The notes beneath the pieces were generated by a model that made no database searches, was not told the DNA's origin, and worked only from the letters and a program-made list of their open reading frames with translations. Made by a program: the position numbers and the translations under genes. DNA of 64,000 nucleotides, from positions 2,531,913-2,595,912 of the forward strand of contig MU839829.1 of assembly GCA_030411725.1 (NCBI GenBank). The letters run 5' to 3'. The DNA comes from Echria macrotheca (taxonomy: Eukaryota > Ascomycota > Sordariomycetes > Sordariales > Schizotheciaceae). Shown piece after piece: positions 59,719 through 64,000 of this stretch (position 1 is the first letter of the stretch; every line of letters begins with the position of its first letter).

Positions 59719-60479
59719 ATGGGAACCGACGGCTATGACTGGGGAAGCCGGGGCTCTGCAGAGGCGTCCGGCTATGGGTTTGACTACGAGGGAGACGGTT
59801 TCGCTGATCAGACGCTTGATTTCAGCTCTCCTGCCTCCGGCTCGGACGCACAATACTCATTTGCCTCCCCTTTCAGCAACGATACCGCGTACAATAGCTC
59901 GCCTTGGTCAGATGAGGATACCGAAGTCGATGCTGCCTCGCGTTTTGGGTCGCTGGAGAGCGCACTCGGTCCAGGGGTATCGATCCCGAATGTGTGGGAT
60001 GACAACTCACATGGTGTTAACGATAGATCTGGATCTGGATCGGTCGACCCGGACCTGTGTCACCATACTCGCGTGATCCCCAGGATATCGGGTCTGGGGC
60101 GGAGGGGGACAGCGAAGCCACGCCAATCGCCTGGCCAGCCTTCTCGCCGGGGTCGAATCAAGCCACTGTGCGACGTCGGCTGCGTCTGTACAACCAGGAG
60201 GCGCAAATGAAGAGCCGGATGAAGGCAAAAAAGGAGAATTCGGAAAAGGAGGAGACGACGCAGAAAACAAGCGACGAAAGAATTTGTCTCGACTCGGAAC
60301 TGCAGACTCTCAGCGATCTGCGGGACGCCTTGATGGAGGAGGTGATGCGCCATGCAGAGTGTGACGACACGGAAATCCAGGGCTATCTATCGATGAATGG
60401 ATCGTGAGTCCTGGGCCGCCATTTGCGTTGCAACTGCTGACCAGTCGATAGCGAGGACGGTCGTCGGTCCGAGGGTTAG
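59719..60479 (+). CDS. Small bZIP transcription factor
   Basis: Exons 59719-59976, 60027-60403 and 60452-60479 give 220 residues. Intron 1 (50 nt, GTATCG...GTTAACGATAG) joins two frames. Intron 2 (48 nt, GTGAGT...GCTGAC...ATAG) replaces a TGA at 60405; without it the protein ends at 212 residues. The N-terminus is acidic and aromatic/Ser-rich (DYEGDGFADQTLDFSS, SPWSDEDTEVD), like an activation region. Residues around 135-200 hold a bZIP: RRRLRLYNQEAQMKSRMKAKK has the invariant N-X7-R. Leucines fall at R+24, +31 and +38, exactly in heptad register from R+10, though R+10 and R+17 are Lys and Thr. The end motif EEVMRHAECDDTEIQGYL resembles the Cys-containing tail of ATF-like fungal bZIPs. The basic region is less basic than usual, so DNA affinity may be altered. 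Confidence 0.75.
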
Positions 60480-61395
60480 CCGTCGTAGACCGGCACAACT
60501 CCGGTGTACGTCCGCAGCCGGTCTTGCGCCGTCGTAGACCGCGCGGGATGGAGCGGACATACGAATTAGTTGGGAGAGATCGGGCTATCATTACGAGATG
60601 ATGAATTCAATTGCATTGCAGCGGTGGCGGCGGTGCTCGTCAGCAGGGTCGGAGGTTTTTTATCGGTTTTGTTTGCTTCAGCATTTTTCAGATGCATCAA
60701 AGGGCGAAACGCATGGCTATGGTCGATAGATGCCCTGGGGAATTTGCTTTCAGGTGTTGGTTGAGGTTTCTGGGCATGTAATGAAGAGAGAAACGGATCA
60801 GCATTTGACAAGATTTTGGGTTTGTCACCCCTGTAGAAGAAGAAGCTGAGTGGGCGGGGTGTACAATACCAAGCTTTTTTAGTGGCGGCGAAAGCCTTAC
60901 CGGGTGACTCAACAGGCGCACCCGTGACGGCCCGGAAACTGGGGTGCTCCGGGTGGGGCGAATGGCCGGCGTTTGCAAGTCTGCCGTGAGAACCGTGAGG
61001 ACTGGCCGGGACGACGAATAAACATTCTCGAAGTTTAATTCTTGCATCCCAACTCGGCAGGTTCGACCTCTTAACTCAACTTCCCCACCTTTCCTACTTT
61101 TCTTCGGCTTCTGCACCTCCAACCATCCAAGCTACTTTGGTTCGGGTTCTGAGCTAGAGCAGCACCGTTGGAGATTCCTACGCGGCTACTGCTGCAGGTT
61201 AGCCTCAAGTTCCTCTGCAACTGCAAACGCCGACCAGGACTCGTCCTCGATTTCCCTGTTCACATCTCAACCCCTCCATCTCACACATCCACAACCACAA
61301 ACCTTCCCTACTCGCCCTTTCTACTTTCCTCCTCTCGCACTACCAGCGAACCAGCATCTACTACTACCCAAACATTCACTGCACCCACCTGCATC
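60480..61395. other. Intergenic region before the RNA cyclase gene
   Basis: No exon supported. A CT/CA-rich leader (61260-61395) precedes the start of the cyclase gene; the frame is open upstream but reads like leader. Confidence 0.5.
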
Positions 61396-62907
61396 ATGAT
61401 AGTCCCAAGCGAGAAGAAGGAGAACATGAAGGAGCTCAAGGTGATTGAGCTCGACGGGCGGACGGGAGAAGGCGGCGGTCAGCTCGTACGGATCGCGTGT
61501 GCCCTGGCGTCCGTGGTCGGCCAGCCGATCAAGATCAATCACGTACGCGGCAACCGCGAGGGACCACGGGGCGGCGGTCTCAAGGCACAGCACGTGTCGG
61601 CATTGACATGGCTGGCGAAGGCGACGGACGCCGAGACGAGCGGGATAGCCGTGGGCTCGCAGACGGTCGAGTTCCGCCCGCGGGAGGGGCCGGCAACATC
61701 ACGCCTGCTGGATTGGTCCAAGGAGCGGGCGAACGTCAAGATCGCAGCTGACTCGGCAGCTGCGAGCACGTTGCTTATCTTCCAAGCTGTGTTTCCGTTC
61801 TTGCTTTATGCGGGGAATGAGAAGGGGGAGTCGATTACCATGTGAGTCTTCTGAGAGAAAGAGATGGTTAATGGGGCTCTGACTAATGGGTGATAAATAG
61901 TGAGATCTCGGGGGGAACGAACGTCAGCTATTCACTCTCATTTGAGTATCTGGACCAGGTGTTGATGCCGATGCTGGAGACTTTCTTTGGGATTCGGGTC
62001 GACAGGACGCTTCACAGCCGTGGATGTAGGTCTCTTTCTCGAACATACCCAACATCAAGGGATCGAAGGTTGATGATGAATAGGGTCACAAGGAAAACTT
62101 CAAAGAGGAACCGTCACCTTCACCATCTACCCGCTCAAGCTCGGTGAACCGCTCAAGCCCCGTCCCCTCACTTTCACCCCAGACGACCGGGAAATCGAAA
62201 CCATAGACATGACGATTATTGCGCCGACCGACATGCACGAGCCACTGCGCGATGCCCTCCTTCAAGACCTCAGCGATCTGTTTCCCGGCGTCGAGCTGAA
62301 CGTCCACATCCTCGAGGATAGCGAGTCGGACTCCCGCGTTTATGTGCTACTGGTCGCCCACTCGGCGGGCGGCCTGCGGTTCGGAAGGGATATTCTCTCT
62401 TCGGTGCCTAAAGCAGCGCCGACCAAGAGCAGCTCCCGCAGCAACAACAAAAACAACAAGTCGGGCGCCAACGCCTCCGTCTCGACGGCCGAGAAGCTCG
62501 CTCGCAAGGTGTCTAAGGAGCTCTTCAACGACTGCACGGCCGGCGGTATCGTGGACGAGTACCTGCAGGACCAGCTCGTCATTTTCCAGGCGCTCGCCGA
62601 GGGGCAGTCGTGGTTTCCCAGGACAGGGAGTGCTGGGCAAGATGTCAACACAAATGGGTCGTCATTGACGATCGGGACGAAGAAGTCACTCGACGATGCT
62701 ATCGCCGATTTGAACCTGGGCAGCAGCGACGACCAGACGAGCAGCAGTCTCAGGAGAGAGCAGACGACGGAGCCGTTTGGCGAGGGGAGTACCCATGCCC
62801 AGACGGCGCGATGGGTCGTTAGTCTGTTGCTCCCCGGGGTGAAGTGGTTCAACGAGGGGAAGGGGTGCGAGGGTGTCGGGAAGGTGGTTGAGCGGCCGCT
62901 CAAGTGA
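61396..62907 (+). CDS. RTC1: RNA 3'-terminal phosphate cyclase
   Basis: Three exons: 61396-61841, 61901-62025 and 62084-62907 (introns 59 and 58 nt, phase exact), 464 residues. The family signature starts GRTGEGGGQLVRIACALA, followed by HVRGNREGPRGGGLKAQH. EISGGTNVSYS and the RTLHSRGWSQGKLQRG region are rebuilt by splicing. VDEYLQDQLVIFQALAEG and STHAQTARWVV follow. The H in THAQTA fits the position of the AMP-accepting histidine of true cyclases (the LHTQTA block of animal RTCA). This points to an active cyclase rather than the inactive Rcl1 type. The enzyme makes 2',3'-cyclic phosphate ends on RNA using ATP. A Ser/Lys/Asn-rich insert (SSSRSNNKNNKSGANAS) and a linker before the histidine make it longer than usual. 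Confidence 0.9.
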
Positions 62908-63895
62908 TTCCCTCTCTGTGTCTCTCTCTTCCCATCGCGCCGAAGATTTCACAGCCGTGGATTCTATTTGGCGGTTTTTTTTTCTTGGGAAAGAACCCCT
63001 GGGAAAAAGTATTTTGGGCGTGCGTGGAAAGAACTGGCTGGGAACAACAACGAAATGGAAGTTGAAGCATCATGAATTATCGTCTGGGGGCTCTTTTTTC
63101 CTTTTGTGTGTCTTGTTAGTCACATACTCTCTCGGTCCTGTTGTTCCAAGGATGGGATGGGAAGGGAGAGCGAGTGTGTGGATTGGACACCATTGATACC
63201 TGGTTTTTTTCTTTGACGAAGAAAAGCAAGCGAGGTATTTTAATTATCTGACACAGGTTTTCGCTGGAAATCTGTTCGATGAATGGAAATTGGTCCCCCG
63301 GCGTTTTTTTTGGGGGGGAGGGTTTGTGAAACAGAGAGAGAATAGATAGGTAGCCTAGCCTAGCCCAGGTTCTTTGCCACACAGGGAAGAGAGAACAGAG
63401 AACGGTACGAGCACACAGAGCATGATATGGAATTGTATGAGTAGTTTCAGCATAGACTCAAGGCAGAGGATAGGTACCTTAGGGTAGTGGAATGAAACAA
63501 CAGCCTTGCCATTACGTTTTTCTTTGGGTGTGTGTGTTGTGTGAATAATTGTGCTTTACAGGAAGAGGTAGTAATATCGGATGTTTGCCCTCGATCGAAC
63601 GTCTTCGGAAACAGAATAATAAATGTAGCTCAGGAGACCGGACAAACGCAAAGAGTGTGTGACTAGAAAAAAAAACTCGGGAAGAAGAACTGCTTCAGAA
63701 CTTACACAAGAAACACCCATGCTCATGGAAAAGACGACGCCAATCTTTTTTTCCTTCTTGCGCATCTGGAGGTTCGTTCCATAGCGGCTTCGAGGGAACA
63801 AAGGCCAGGAGGATATCCATGGTGTGACGGCTGGGTCGCAAGACCACATTTGGTGGTACTCCCTTCGTTATTGGTCTTGGTGCATTTCAGGGGAA
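62908..63895. other. 3' flank of the cyclase gene
   Basis: Non-coding AT-rich sequence with G-runs and T-runs. No gene recognised. Confidence 0.5.
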
Positions 63896-63920
63896 GGGGG
63901 GGGGGGGGGGGGGGGGGGGG

Positions 63921-63957
<37 letters not shown>

Positions 63958-64000
63958 ATTTTTATTAAAAAAAAAAAAAAATTTTAAAATCAAAAAAAAA
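63896..64000. repeat. Homopolymer G then A/T tract, probable sequence artefact
   Basis: A 28-G run (63896-63923) is followed by T and a 30-A run, then tttattttatt, A-runs and T-runs to the end. Sequence of this kind is typical of unreliable contig-end bases rather than of biology. Confidence 0.85.

Overview
The window is nuclear DNA of a filamentous ascomycete (Pezizomycotina, most likely a Sordariomycete, possibly Sordariales). Three things point there. Genes carry short introns, mostly 47-80 nt, with GTATGT/GTGAGT donors, CTAAC/CTGAC branch sites and TAG/CAG acceptors. The gene set includes a fungal myosin II, a Zn2Cys6 factor, a Whi3 homologue, a bifunctional arginine enzyme and an F-BAR RhoGAP. 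Intergenic DNA is rich in TACCTAGGTA-type tetranucleotides and pyrimidine tracts. Every gene model here was built by reading splice sites and checking phase by hand.

Layout. 1-2803: 3' part of a myosin II heavy chain rod. 3388-4580 (-): multi-spanning membrane protein. 5536-7221: mitochondrial membrane protein of Mgr3/TPR type. 8088-9495 (-): ribosome-assembly WD40 protein IPI3. 10069-10517: a previously unmarked 433-bp hAT-type MITE with a 20-bp perfect TIR and an 8-bp TSD. 11698-13908: Ser/Thr-rich protein of unknown function. 14600-18133: ten-exon Zn2Cys6 transcription factor. 18134-26809: 8.7 kb without a supportable gene, holding GGTA-type repeats and a G-run, upstream of the WHI3 homologue (26810-28531). 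31454-32560 (-): short-chain dehydrogenase. 33965-35186: aspartate-semialdehyde dehydrogenase. 36782-39372: F-BAR RhoGAP of Rgd1 type. 40139-41523 (-): Arb2-domain protein. 42410-42598 (-): U2 snRNA. 42888-43348: mitochondrial ribosomal protein uS14m. 43607-44910 (-): lipoyl synthase. 46094-46917: v-SNARE (Snc1/synaptobrevin). 48149-50856: acetylglutamate kinase/AGPR. 51622-52650: quinolinate phosphoribosyltransferase. 55158-55862 and 57443-58170: two small unknown genes. 59719-60479: a small bZIP factor whose leucine zipper is only visible after splicing. 61396-62907: RNA 3'-phosphate cyclase. The last ~100 bases are G and A homopolymers and look artefactual.

The genes do not form a biosynthetic cluster. 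They are mostly housekeeping functions: amino acid and cofactor synthesis, mitochondrial translation, splicing RNA, secretion and cytokinesis. The gene-sparse stretches (18-27 kb and 52.6-61 kb) surround regulators. The best candidates for undescribed biology are the hAT MITE, the trio of compact acidic or regulatory genes at 55-60.5 kb, and a hairpin just downstream of U2 that copies its stem-loop III core.
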